NCBI GenBank assembly: GCA_016715885.1
Contig: JADJXL010000002.1
Location: forward strand, 248,001 to 312,000
Direction of reading: 5' to 3'
DNA from: Polyangiaceae bacterium
GTDB lineage: Bacteria > Myxococcota_A > Polyangia > Polyangiales > Polyangiaceae
Length of the DNA stretch: 64,000 bases
Shown here: positions 26,129 to 34,404 of the stretch, in pieces
How the letters are laid out: each line of letters opens with the position of its first letter
How positions within the stretch are numbered: position 1 is the stretch's first letter
Translations under genes and position numbers: made by a program
Notes under the pieces: model-generated
Told to the model about the DNA's origin: nothing
The model's input: only the letters and a program-made list of their open reading frames with translations
The model's database searches: none

Positions 26129-27241
26129 TCATGGTTCGGCACTCCCAGGCGCCTTGCGCAATCGAAACCAAAATCTCGGACCTCCCTCGGAAGGTCCTTC
26201 GTATCCAATCGAGCCTCCCCAGCGCTCGACGGTGATCCGGCAAAAATAGAGGCCGAGCCCCGTTCCCGCCTCCGCTCCCGCCCCTCGACCAAAACGCTGA
26301 AACAACCGAGGCGCAACCGCGGGAGATACGCCTTTTCCGTCATCACGAATGCTCACGTCCACCGTCCCATTCTCTTCGTGCGTCGTGATGCGAACATGTC
26401 CTCCGGCGGGACTATGGCGGATTGCATTGTCGAGTAAATTCGATAGGACCCGAACGAGCCGTGGCTCGTCGGCAATGACACGGCATGGCGCGGCGCTCGT
26501 ATCACGCTCGATTCGTATCTTGCGCCCGCGCGCCATGACCTCCAGCGCGTTCGTGACGCGCACGATCGTCGCCTGCAAATCGGTCACCGCCGTCTCTTCG
26601 CTCGTGGCGTCCAGGTTGCCGTGCTCGGCAGCGAAAACACTGAGGATTTCTCGAATCATCGAGCGTTGCCTCAGCGCCGCGTCGAGCGCGAGGCTGACCA
26701 TCGAGCCGTCCTCTTCGGGAAGCTGTTTCTCGGCAAGCGAAGACAACACGCCAAGGATCGTTTGAAGCGGGCTTGCGAGATCGTGCACGATACAATGCAT
26801 CAAAATATCTTTTTGCTCGATCTCCCGTGAAAGCGCGTCATACGTGAATCGCAGCTCGCGGGCACGCTGAAGGAGCAACCGTCGTTCTCGGAAGAGCTCG
26901 TCACGGCGCGTAATGACGAGCAGGCGCTGGGGGCCTGCGCAAATGGCGGTTGCTTCGAGCGGTAGCTCTTCGCCGTCCGCCGTCGTTTCGCACCACAAGT
27001 CGGAATCGGCCCGGCGCGATCCACCTTCCTGCCAAACTTTCTCTGCTTCGGGCAAAAAGACCTCGAGGAACGGGAAAAGGCACTCGACCCGGATCGGTGC
27101 GCTCGGACGGGGCATAGCGAGGTTGAGTCTGCGGAACCATTCGGGCCCTTCGCCGCGCTGTAGAAACGTCCCGTCCTCTTGGCGTTCGAGGACAACCTTT
27201 CCGAGGGAGCTGAGAACAGTGCTGCAAAGGAGCGTTTCCAT
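26129..27241 (-). CDS. cytoplasmic sensor histidine kinase
   Basis: 370 residues. An N-terminal PAS-like sensor of about 120 residues (no membrane segment), a coiled coil, then HisKA with the phospho-acceptor His in HCIVHDLASPLQTILG, and an ATPase domain with N-box LVRVLSNLLDNAIRHSP, G1 DDGKGVSP and G2 GTGLGLYFC. Soluble; input may come from the GTPase encoded three bases upstream or from a small ligand. It overlaps or abuts the double-receiver gene downstream. Confidence 0.9.
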   Translation of the reverse strand: METLLCSTVLSSLGKVVLERQEDGTFLQRGEGPEWFRRLNLAMPRPSAPIRVECLFPFLEVFLPEAEKVWQEGGSRRADSDLWCETTADGEELPLEATAICAGPQRLLVITRRDELFRERRLLLQRARELRFTYDALSREIEQKDILMHCIVHDLASPLQTILGVLSSLAEKQLPEEDGSMVSLALDAALRQRSMIREILSVFAAEHGNLDATSEETAVTDLQATIVRVTNALEVMARGRKIRIERDTSAAPCRVIADEPRLVRVLSNLLDNAIRHSPAGGHVRITTHEENGTVDVSIRDDGKGVSPAVAPRLFQRFGRGAGAEAGTGLGLYFCRITVERWGGSIGYEGPSEGGPRFWFRLRKAPGSAEP

Positions 27242-27244
27242 CGT

Positions 27245-27751
27245 TTAGCAGCCGTTCAGAAGGGCTTGGGTGAGCACGAGGAACGCATCCTCGACGCCCG
27301 CACCGGTCTTTGCACTGGTTTCGACGAGAGGCCAGCCCTTGGCCACGAGGTCTTTTTCGTCGTTATCGTTGATTTCCCAGAAAACACGCAAATCGGATTT
27401 GTTGAGCACGAGTACGCGAGGCGCATCACCTATGACATCGGCGGCGGCGGAATCGAGCGTGAGCGCGGTCTCGAGTGTATGGCGCCGCGTCCCATCCGCG
27501 ACGACGAGGTAACCTGCGGAGCCGCGCAGGTACGAAAGCCTGACTCTTTGAAACTCGTCCTCACCGCTCAGATCCCAAATGACCAAATCGACCGAGCGCT
27601 CACCGCATTGCACCTGCTTGGTTTCGATTTTGGTCCCAATCGTCGTATGGTACGCATCGGAAAAAATGCTGCGTACGAAGCGCATGACCAGGCTCGTTTT
27701 TCCCACGCCGGTGGGGCCGAGCAGGCAGATTTTTCGTTTTTCGTCCGCCAT
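27245..27751 (-). CDS. Ras-superfamily small GTPase
   Basis: 168 residues from the ATG at 27751; a GTG at 27757 overlaps the stop of the preceding gene. Complete set of GTPase motifs: P-loop GPTGVGKTS (residues 12-20), switch I TTIGT, G3 WDLSGEDEFQ, G4 NKSD, G5 ETSAKTG. It is close to eukaryotic Rab/Ras in size and order and belongs to the bacterial Ras-like families frequent in myxobacteria. No MglB-like GAP is adjacent. Sandwiched between an OmpA-like protein and a histidine kinase, so a switch in that pathway is likely. Confidence 0.9.
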   Translation of the reverse strand: MADEKRKICLLGPTGVGKTSLVMRFVRSIFSDAYHTTIGTKIETKQVQCGERSVDLVIWDLSGEDEFQRVRLSYLRGSAGYLVVADGTRRHTLETALTLDSAAADVIGDAPRVLVLNKSDLRVFWEINDNDEKDLVAKGWPLVETSAKTGAGVEDAFLVLTQALLNGC

Positions 27752-27756
27752 GTCCA

Positions 27757-29454
27757 CTACGTCCTTGGTACGAGCCGTACGGTGAAGTTCACGCGACGAG
27801 CAGGCGGATCGGATTGCCCGAGGCCTCGTAGGACGAGTTTGTCTGGCGCTATGCCACGTGCTCGCAGCTCCGCCGCGACATTCTCGGCGCGCTCTTCGGT
27901 GATGCGCCGATTGACCTCTGGAAGACCCGTTTGGTCCGCCTGGCCCAAAATTTCAATGTGTGCACTGAACCCTCCACGAGGGGCCGATTCGAAAAGCTGC
28001 CGCGCCGCGAGCGCCACGGTATCGAGCGATTCGTTATAACGACCCGCGACGCGTGTCGACCCGCGGTCGAAGGAAATGCTGACACCTTCAATCGTTGCCG
28101 CGGCTGCTTGCGCGTCCGTGATGGCTTCTGCCTCGTAAAGACGCGTATCGTCGAATGCCTGCACGCCCGGCAGCGCGCTCGTGACAATGCGCGTGCGCTC
28201 GATCCACGCGCGCGGCGCTACCCCCGCGGCTATGAGCGTTCCACTTTCCATTTCGAGCGACACGCCAGCCGGTGGATCGAGGATGTGCAATGCCCGACGC
28301 TCGGTGAGGCGTGGATCCAGCGAATAGATGGGCTCGAAATGCAGCGCCACCCGTTCGGGGCGCAGCCCATGGCTTGCCAATAACGACGCGGGATCGGTCG
28401 CGAGCGGATCCCGCAGCCCCTCGACGGCAAATCCCCATCCCCATTTGCCGCCTGCGTCGATGATTGAAATCCCCGGCTCCTGCCTGAGGGCGTCGACATA
28501 GGTGTCGAAGCGTTTGTGCCGTAGATACGGCGGAAGCCCGAGGAGCAACAAAAGAACGATGGCAGCTCCGCCGAGCATCAAAAAAACTCGATATTGCTTC
28601 GGTTTCTGAATGACTTCCTCTTGGAGACACCCAATCAATGCCTCGCGAGCTGGCGCAAACGCTGCAACATCTCCTTTGAATCGTGCGAGCAGGTCCGCAT
28701 ACCGTTCATGAATTTGTTCGAGCGTTTCGACGAGGTGTTTTTCTACGCTTTTGTTTGCGACGCCGCGCACGATGGCGACCAAAACAGCGTGCGGACCTTG
28801 CTCGACGATCCCCGTCAATTCTCCGACACGAAAATAGGACAAGCCGCCTTCCTCTTGGTGAAAGGCATCGCGGGAAAAATCATCGATTGCAGCGAGCATG
28901 GCGGATATTTGATCCGGATCCTCGTGATCGTTGGCCTTGGTCGTCACGTGCTCGAGGACCAGGGCGCTCTCGCGGTGCATCAAAAACACATGCTCCACTC
29001 GGTATGCGAAGCTGTGGCGCAAGACGACTTCGGCAAACGGCCGACCTGTGCGCGCAGCTTCGATGCGCCATTTGACGCTTTCGAGCGTCATGGTGCGCTG
29101 AATCAATGCGTCCATCCGTTCCACGAATTCATGTAATGCTGCGCTGACGGCTTTTCGAATGGCCGGTCCAATCGATGGGTAAATCGCGTCCGCAAACGCT
29201 TTCGGGTCTTTGCGGACCGTTTCGTGTATCGTGGACACGATGATCGGCCGCAATGACGCCGAAAGCTCTTCGCCGTGCCCTTGGCTGATGACGGTTGCTC
29301 GCGGCAATACCTTGCCCACGGTTTCGGCCAGACCTTCGGGGGTTTCGAGCTTTTGCTCGAGCGATTCGAGCCGATGCTGTTCGGGCCCTACGAGCAGCGG
29401 GCGCAAGTCGTCAATGGTATACCCATCCGACCGAGCGTGCCCGCGGGCTTTCAT
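27757..29454 (-). CDS. OmpA-family protein with large cytoplasmic N-terminal domain
   Basis: 565 residues. Residues 1-285 are hydrophilic and mostly helical (LEQKLETPEGLAETVGKVL start), one transmembrane segment at 288-308 (FLMLGGAAIVLLLLLGLPPY), then two tandem BON-like segments (about 325-440) and a C-terminal OmpA peptidoglycan-binding-like domain (ISFDRGSTRVA, IEILGQADQTGLPEVNRRITEERAENV in part). No signal peptide, so it spans the inner membrane once with the OmpA part outside. The start overlaps the preceding coiled-coil gene by four bases. Probably the membrane partner of the GTPase. Confidence 0.82.
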   Translation of the reverse strand: MKARGHARSDGYTIDDLRPLLVGPEQHRLESLEQKLETPEGLAETVGKVLPRATVISQGHGEELSASLRPIIVSTIHETVRKDPKAFADAIYPSIGPAIRKAVSAALHEFVERMDALIQRTMTLESVKWRIEAARTGRPFAEVVLRHSFAYRVEHVFLMHRESALVLEHVTTKANDHEDPDQISAMLAAIDDFSRDAFHQEEGGLSYFRVGELTGIVEQGPHAVLVAIVRGVANKSVEKHLVETLEQIHERYADLLARFKGDVAAFAPAREALIGCLQEEVIQKPKQYRVFLMLGGAAIVLLLLLGLPPYLRHKRFDTYVDALRQEPGISIIDAGGKWGWGFAVEGLRDPLATDPASLLASHGLRPERVALHFEPIYSLDPRLTERRALHILDPPAGVSLEMESGTLIAAGVAPRAWIERTRIVTSALPGVQAFDDTRLYEAEAITDAQAAAATIEGVSISFDRGSTRVAGRYNESLDTVALAARQLFESAPRGGFSAHIEILGQADQTGLPEVNRRITEERAENVAAELRARGIAPDKLVLRGLGQSDPPARRVNFTVRLVPRT

Positions 29455-30107
29455 GGCTCCGCGGTCCGAGTTTCCGGCGGGCGTGGCGTCTCGACCACGC
29501 CGCTCGATGGCGCTGGTTCCGGTGCTTCTCCGCTGTACATCGCGAGCTCTCGATGCAGCATCGTGACGACCTCTTCCCGCATTCGCCGCGTCTCTTCCAC
29601 GAGCGCCTTGCCTTCGTCGAGCAATTGCTGGCGAAAGTCACGCTGAGCCTTGGCAAGCCCATCCTCGAGCTTTTTGATGCGCTGGTCAATCTGCGCGATC
29701 GCTTCGCGCGATTCGCGTGCAGCGTTGTTCGCCGCTTCCACGTGCGCATTGCGATCCGATTCCCGCTCGGCGCTCATGGCTTCCGTTTCTCGCTTGACGT
29801 GCGCTTCGAGCACCTGCACGAGCCGCTTCGTATCGGCGCGCAGCTCGTCGGCTTGCGACAAAACGAGCGCTTCGAGCCGTCCGAGTCGGCGCTCGAAATC
29901 GCGATAATACGCGCCGAATAGAATTTCCCGCACCTGATCCAGGTTGTTCGACTGTTGTTTCGACGATTGTGCGGATTGCGCCGCAGCTTCGACGTCCGCT
30001 CGTGGGCTCGCGCTCATGGTTCCCCTCATGGTGTTGGGCGACCTCTCGTGAAGACTGCTGCTCGCACGCGGAGCGCTACGCTGTCGTCGAGAGGTGTTGG
30101 AATCCAT
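29451..30107 (-). CDS. coiled-coil protein, first gene of the GTPase operon
   Basis: 218 residues from the ATG at 30107, chosen because AAGGAG stands seven bases upstream; internal ATGs at 30029 and 30017 are alternatives. Disordered N-terminus, a conserved-looking segment NLDQVREILFGAYYRDFERRLGRLE (in part), then about 110 residues of predicted coiled coil with heptads (LVQVLEAHVKRETEAM, AQIDQRIKKLEDGLAKAQ) and a Pro-rich tail. The YYRDFERRL motif recalls cyanobacterial and myxobacterial proteins next to OmpA/GTPase pairs. Probable structural scaffold. Confidence 0.75.
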   Translation of the reverse strand: MDSNTSRRQRSAPRASSSLHERSPNTMRGTMSASPRADVEAAAQSAQSSKQQSNNLDQVREILFGAYYRDFERRLGRLEALVLSQADELRADTKRLVQVLEAHVKRETEAMSAERESDRNAHVEAANNAARESREAIAQIDQRIKKLEDGLAKAQRDFRQQLLDEGKALVEETRRMREEVVTMLHRELAMYSGEAPEPAPSSGVVETPRPPETRTAEP

Positions 30108-30265
30108 GTAACTGCTCCTTCGATTGCGATGAGTTCATGGAGCCTCGAGGTGGCATAGCAAGTCCCGTGCACGCGACCGAACCGGCACGCAAAATTGGGT
30201 TTGCCCGCTTGACTTCCCAAGCCATCTAGTCAACAGTCCGCTACGCCTGTTGTGGAGGTGTCCTC

Positions 30266-31936
30266 GTGAAGTTTCGTCCTGCCATCGGTGAGTCCGACTT
30301 TCGCAAAGTGCGCGAAAACGGGGCCGGCTACGTCGACAAGTCGAGTTTCATCAGCGACGTGCTCTACGACATGAGCTCGGCCCTGCTGTTTCCGCGCCCG
30401 AGGCGGTTTGGCAAGACCATCAACATCTCGATGCTCGGCTACTTCCTGCGCAAGACGGACGAGGATCTATCGCACTTGTTCGAGGGGCTTGCCGTGACGC
30501 GCAATCCCCAAGCGATGAAGCACTTCCAAAAGTATCCGACGATATCGGTGACGTTCAAAGATGTGAAGGCGAATATGTTCGAGGGGGCGATTGCGGGAAT
30601 ACGTGATCAGATCGTCGCAGCATTCGACCTGTATCGTCATCTGCTCGACGATCCGAGTTTCAGTCCCACCATGGCTCGCAGATTCCGCAGCGTGCTCGAT
30701 GGTACGGTCACAACGGACGAACTTCAATATTCGTTCAAGTGGTTGTCGCATGCACTTCACGAGCATTACAAGACGCCGGTCGTCATTCTCGTCGACGAAT
30801 ACGATACGCCGATTCAATCGGGGTACATGCACGGCTATTTCGACGACATCGTTTTGTTCTTTCGCAACTTTTTTTCAGCCGCCCTCAAGGACAACGTGGC
30901 TCTTTTCAAGGGCGTGCTGACGGGCATTCTGCGCGTATCGAAAGAAAACATGTTTTCGGGGCTCAACAACGTTCGCGTGCACTCCATCTTGAGCCCTCGG
31001 TATGCTACGCATTTTGGGTTTACCGACGAGGAAGTGGCGAACATCATCGATGCCGGGCGCCTCGACGAAGTGCGTGCATGGTACAACGGTTATCTCTTCG
31101 GCGGCCACGTCATTTACAATCCGTGGTCCATTCTGTGCTACATTGAAGAAGGCGTGCTCAAGCCGTATTGGGTGAATACTGGATCGAGCGATCTCATCGA
31201 GCAACTCGCCACCAAACAAGGACTGGGTTTGTCGGAGAAGTCGTCCGCGCTGCTTCATGGGGAGAACATCGAAGTTCCACTCGATGACAACGTCGTTTTG
31301 CGCGATATCGAAAAACGGTCGAATGCGCTTTGGAATTTTCTGGCATTTTCTGGATACCTCAAGGTGGCGAAGTCGGAACTCAATGAAGGTCGATTGACCG
31401 GGTGGCTTTGCATTCCCAACAATGAAATCCGGCTCGTTTACGAGGATATGTTCCGCAATTGGCTCGACAAAATCGACCCTGAACAATATTTGACCAATGA
31501 TCTAGTCAAAGCCCTTTTGACTGGCGAAACGGGCGCGATTCAGAAGTTGCTCGAAAAGATTCTGCTAACGGCCATGTCCTTTCAGGATCCGGCCGGAAAA
31601 CAGCCTGAAAAGCTTTATCACGGCTTCGTTTTGGGCATGCTCGTACACATCGAATCACAATACGAGGTCCGATCGAATCGCGAATCCGGTTACGGTCGCG
31701 CCGACGTCCTCATGCGGCCGAAAACTGCAGGACGTCCAGGCGTCGTCATGGAACTGAAAGTGCGGAGCGAAGACGAAAACCCCGAAGACGTCCTCGTCGA
31801 GGCTGCACGACAGATTCGTGAGCGGCAGTATGCCGCCGAGCTCCTTGCGGCCGGAGCATCGCCCGTGCACGAATACGCTATGGCGTTCGACGGGAAAAAA
31901 GTTTGGGTAAGACGCGTCGATGAATTGATTACGTGA
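30266..31936 (+). CDS. AAA-ATPase-like / PD-(D/E)XK nuclease-superfamily protein
   Basis: 556 residues, GTGGAGGTG just upstream. N-terminal AAA-ATPase-like domain (PF09820 type): IGESDFRKVRENGAGYVDKS, Walker A-like FPRPRRFGKTINISML, Walker B-like VVILVDEYDTPI. The C-terminal about 110 residues match the DUF1703/PD-(D/E)XK nuclease type: SGYGRADVLMRP, VVMELKVRSEDE, FDGKKVWVRRV. These proteins are very common, often multicopy, in some bacteria; the biological role is not established, though transfer and conflict functions have been proposed. Stands alone here. Confidence 0.9.
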   Translation: MKFRPAIGESDFRKVRENGAGYVDKSSFISDVLYDMSSALLFPRPRRFGKTINISMLGYFLRKTDEDLSHLFEGLAVTRNPQAMKHFQKYPTISVTFKDVKANMFEGAIAGIRDQIVAAFDLYRHLLDDPSFSPTMARRFRSVLDGTVTTDELQYSFKWLSHALHEHYKTPVVILVDEYDTPIQSGYMHGYFDDIVLFFRNFFSAALKDNVALFKGVLTGILRVSKENMFSGLNNVRVHSILSPRYATHFGFTDEEVANIIDAGRLDEVRAWYNGYLFGGHVIYNPWSILCYIEEGVLKPYWVNTGSSDLIEQLATKQGLGLSEKSSALLHGENIEVPLDDNVVLRDIEKRSNALWNFLAFSGYLKVAKSELNEGRLTGWLCIPNNEIRLVYEDMFRNWLDKIDPEQYLTNDLVKALLTGETGAIQKLLEKILLTAMSFQDPAGKQPEKLYHGFVLGMLVHIESQYEVRSNRESGYGRADVLMRPKTAGRPGVVMELKVRSEDENPEDVLVEAARQIRERQYAAELLAAGASPVHEYAMAFDGKKVWVRRVDELIT

Positions 31937-31997
31937 CGACGGAAATGTCGTCAATGCGGCTTGTGCTTCGTTTGTAAGGTGGTACGCCGGGTCCCGG

Positions 31998-32225
31998 TCA
32001 CTCGCCCGACGTCATGTGCGCAAGGAATTCCTCGTAGTTGACTTGACCGTCGCCGTCCTTGTCGACGTCGCGGATCATCTCGTCAACCTCGTCGTCCGTC
32101 AACTTGTCGCCGAGCGCCGTCAAGACTTCGCGGATTTCGGCCGCGGAAATCTGGCCGTTGCCATCTTTGTCGAGGTTTCGAAACTGCGCGCGGATCGTGT
32201 CTTCATTCATGGTCATGGCGGCCAT
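31998..32225 (-). CDS. calmodulin-like two-EF-hand calcium-binding protein
   Basis: 75 residues, nearly all of it two EF-hands. Loop 1 DKDGNGQISAAE, loop 2 DKDGDGQVNYEE, both with the full set of Ca-ligating positions 1, 3, 5, 12. The linker LGDKLTDDEVDEMIRDVD is strikingly like the calmodulin C-lobe, as is YEEFLAHMTS at the end. No signal peptide, so a cytosolic calcium sensor or buffer is inferred. First ATG at 32225 has GGTGA nearby; ATGs at 32216 and 32213-adjacent codons cannot be excluded. Isolated gene, no partner seen. Confidence 0.85.
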   Translation of the reverse strand: MAAMTMNEDTIRAQFRNLDKDGNGQISAAEIREVLTALGDKLTDDEVDEMIRDVDKDGDGQVNYEEFLAHMTSGE

Positions 32226-32286
32226 TTATCACCAAAGACATGACGACTTCAACTGCTTCGTGACCATCGCATCCACTTTCTCGACG

Positions 32287-33594
32287 TCACGCCGGGAGCC
32301 CTTTGGCGATGACCCGTTCGACCGCCGAGCAAAACCTGTCGATTTCATCCGGGGTCGTGTAGACGCTCGGCGTGACGCGTACACCTTGAAACTGTTGGTG
32401 CACGATGGCAACGGTGAGAATTCGATGTTCGCTCCACAAATACGCCTGGAGTTTGACCGGATCGATCCCTTCGACTTGAAACGTTGCAATGCCGCAAGCA
32501 AGCTTCGCGGGATGTGCCTTCAGGCTCGTATGCAGACGCACGCGTCCCGATGCGAGCAAGCGCTTGCACCATAGGTCGCGCAAATGAATGAGCCGCGCTT
32601 CTTTTCGCGCTCCTCCAATGGCCTGATGAAACGCAAGCGCCTCTGCAATGGCCAGCGTATTGGCCTCGGGATGCGTGCCGATCTCCTCGAACTTGCGAAT
32701 GTCGTCGTCCTTGTCCGAATGTGCCGCCATGAGCGGCCAAAGCGAGCGAATCTTACTCTTGCGCACGTACAGCAGACCGGTGCCGTGCGGTGCGAACAAC
32801 CACTTATGGAGACTCGTCGCGTAATAATCGCAATCGAGATCCGATAGCTTGAAGTCGAAGTGGGCAAGCGCGTGAGCTCCATCGACGATCGTCGGTATGC
32901 CACGACGCCGAGCCATTGCGGCGATTTCGCGCACGGGCATGATCTGACCCGTGAGGTTGATCATGTGGCTCACCAAAACGAGCTTCGTTTTGGGCGTGAT
33001 GTTCGCTTCGTAGAGCGACACGAGTTGATTGGTGTCTTCGGCGGGAACGGGAATGTCGAATTGTTTGAGCACGATCTTTTCGCGCCGTTCGCGCTGCCGG
33101 AACGTATTGATCATGCGCGGATAGTCCTGCGTCGTCGCCAGCACTTCGTTGCCGGGCCCGAGGTCGATGCCGAATTGGCAAATCTGAAGTCCTTCCGAAG
33201 CGTTGCGCGTGATGGCAATCTCTTCGGCGTCCACGCCCCATTGCGACGCCAGTTGTCGCCGCACCGCTTCGCGCAAGGGCGGAGCGATTTCCCATAGCGC
33301 ATACGGAGGCGGCGCCGAATTGGCGAAACCAACATGACGATTCATGGCAGCCTGAACGGATTCCGGTGCGGGGCTCACGCCGCCATTGTTCAAGTTCACG
33401 ATCGACCGATCCATCGTGAAATGGCGGCCTACTTCCGCCCAATAATCTTCATCACGAACCATGTCCGATTCCGCCCCTCGGGTCTTCGGCAGATTCGGGG
33501 GCTTGTTCGCGCCAAGAGGCGCGGCAGGGGCACATGCGGCTGAAACGAAAGGCAGCGCGATGGCGCCCAGCATTCGGCGTCGATTGGGCAACAT
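32287..33594 (-). CDS. class V aminotransferase-fold protein, Tat/lipoprotein-exported (isopenicillin N epimerase-like)
   Basis: 435 residues from the ATG at 33594, fixed by GGGAGG six bases upstream; a longer frame to 33738 adds nothing conserved. The N-terminus NRRRMLGAIALPFVSAAC carries a twin-arginine-like motif and a lipobox-like Cys, so it is probably exported folded with its cofactor. PLP fold: VDGAHALAHFDF and the Schiff-base Lys in YYATSLHKWLFAPHGTGLLYV, ITRNASEGLQ at the phosphate site. Relatives include CefD-type epimerases and cysteine desulfurases; substrate unknown. Confidence 0.87.
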   Translation of the reverse strand: MLPNRRRMLGAIALPFVSAACAPAAPLGANKPPNLPKTRGAESDMVRDEDYWAEVGRHFTMDRSIVNLNNGGVSPAPESVQAAMNRHVGFANSAPPPYALWEIAPPLREAVRRQLASQWGVDAEEIAITRNASEGLQICQFGIDLGPGNEVLATTQDYPRMINTFRQRERREKIVLKQFDIPVPAEDTNQLVSLYEANITPKTKLVLVSHMINLTGQIMPVREIAAMARRRGIPTIVDGAHALAHFDFKLSDLDCDYYATSLHKWLFAPHGTGLLYVRKSKIRSLWPLMAAHSDKDDDIRKFEEIGTHPEANTLAIAEALAFHQAIGGARKEARLIHLRDLWCKRLLASGRVRLHTSLKAHPAKLACGIATFQVEGIDPVKLQAYLWSEHRILTVAIVHQQFQGVRVTPSVYTTPDEIDRFCSAVERVIAKGLPA

Positions 33595-33773
33595 TGAAAA
33601 CCTCCCAGAGAGCGATAGCCCTGAAGCATAGCGATGTAAATGGCGAAGATCGCCCAATTTTGCAAGATGTTGGTTTTTCGGAATGACAACGTCACCGTCC
33701 AGCACGTTCGAGCGTGGCGCACGGGTCGCTTTCGGCACGCTTTGAACCGACGTTGGCCGGGGAGGCGAGGACG

Positions 33774-33947
33774 ATGGACCGAGCGCTCGAGGGGAAAGTC
33801 GTGGTCAGCACAGGCGCATCGAGCGGCATTGGGCTCGCTACGGCGCTTGCGTTTGCCGAGCGAAAAGCGCGATTCGTGCTTGCAACGATGATCGATTACG
33901 GCATCCTGGGCCAACGCGACGTGCAGCCCAAACCATTGCCGTCGTAA
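33774..33947 (+). pseudogene. N-terminal fragment of a short-chain dehydrogenase gene
   Basis: GAGGCGAGG precedes an ATG at 33774 and the sequence reads MDRALEGKVVVSTGASSGIG, the dinucleotide-binding start of SDR oxidoreductases, continuing LATALAFAERKARFVLAT. It then loses similarity and ends at 57 residues, against about 250 for the family. No continuation in other frames downstream, where the metallothionein-like gene lies on the opposite strand. A remnant after deletion. Confidence 0.7.
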
Positions 33948-33971
33948 TGACTTCGGGACGGACCGCCAGCA

Positions 33972-34208
33972 TCATGCCGCTCGATCTTGCAGACCGCGCT
34001 CGCCCCCTTGCTTGGCGCAGTGCGCACAGCAATAAAACTTCCCGTGCGCTTCCATGCCGTGACCGAGAATTCTGCATTGGCAATGACTGCAGACTGGAGC
34101 GAGCGAGTGAACCGCGCATTCGAAGCTGTCGAACGTGTGTTTCGTTCCGCCCATGGTGATGTCGAACGTCTTGTCATAATCGTTGCCGCACACCTCGCAC
34201 GTAGCCAT
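33972..34208 (-). CDS. small Cys-rich zinc-binding protein (prokaryotic metallothionein-like)
   Basis: 78 residues from the ATG at 34208, preceded by AAAGGGGGA. Eleven-odd Cys/His positions in the order CEVCGNDYDKTFDI, HTFDSFECAVH, CSHCQCRILGHG, FYCCAHCAKQGG, typical of small treble-clef/metallothionein-like proteins that sequester Zn or other metals in the cytosol. A near-perfect palindrome lies directly before the ribosome-binding site, which suggests metal- or stress-responsive repression. A longer in-frame upstream start is unlikely because of this leader. Confidence 0.82.
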   Translation of the reverse strand: MATCEVCGNDYDKTFDITMGGTKHTFDSFECAVHSLAPVCSHCQCRILGHGMEAHGKFYCCAHCAKQGGERGLQDRAA

Positions 34209-34218
34209 GGCATCCCCC

Positions 34219-34240
34219 TTTACACGTGTGCACGTGTAAA
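34219..34240 (-). promoter_or_regulatory. 22-bp palindromic operator candidate before the metallothionein-like gene
   Basis: TTTACACGTG and CACGTGTAAA form perfect 10-bp arms around TG. It lies 11-32 bases upstream of the start codon, ending where the GGGGGA ribosome-binding site begins. A dimeric repressor bound here would block transcription; as RNA it would form a hairpin next to the ribosome-binding site, so attenuation is also possible. Confidence 0.55.
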
Positions 34241-34404
34241 GATCGACCGATGCAGTCGTCGTGCCAGGGAATGTGCCCGCGTTCCTTACGAGCGGCGGAG
34301 CGCTGCAATGGCAGTTACCTTTCACGTTGTTGAGCAGAAGTTCATGGATGCGCGAGGCCGTTTCCGTCGTTGACCGCGCCCCTTCGTTGGGATATTTGCG
34401 GTTG

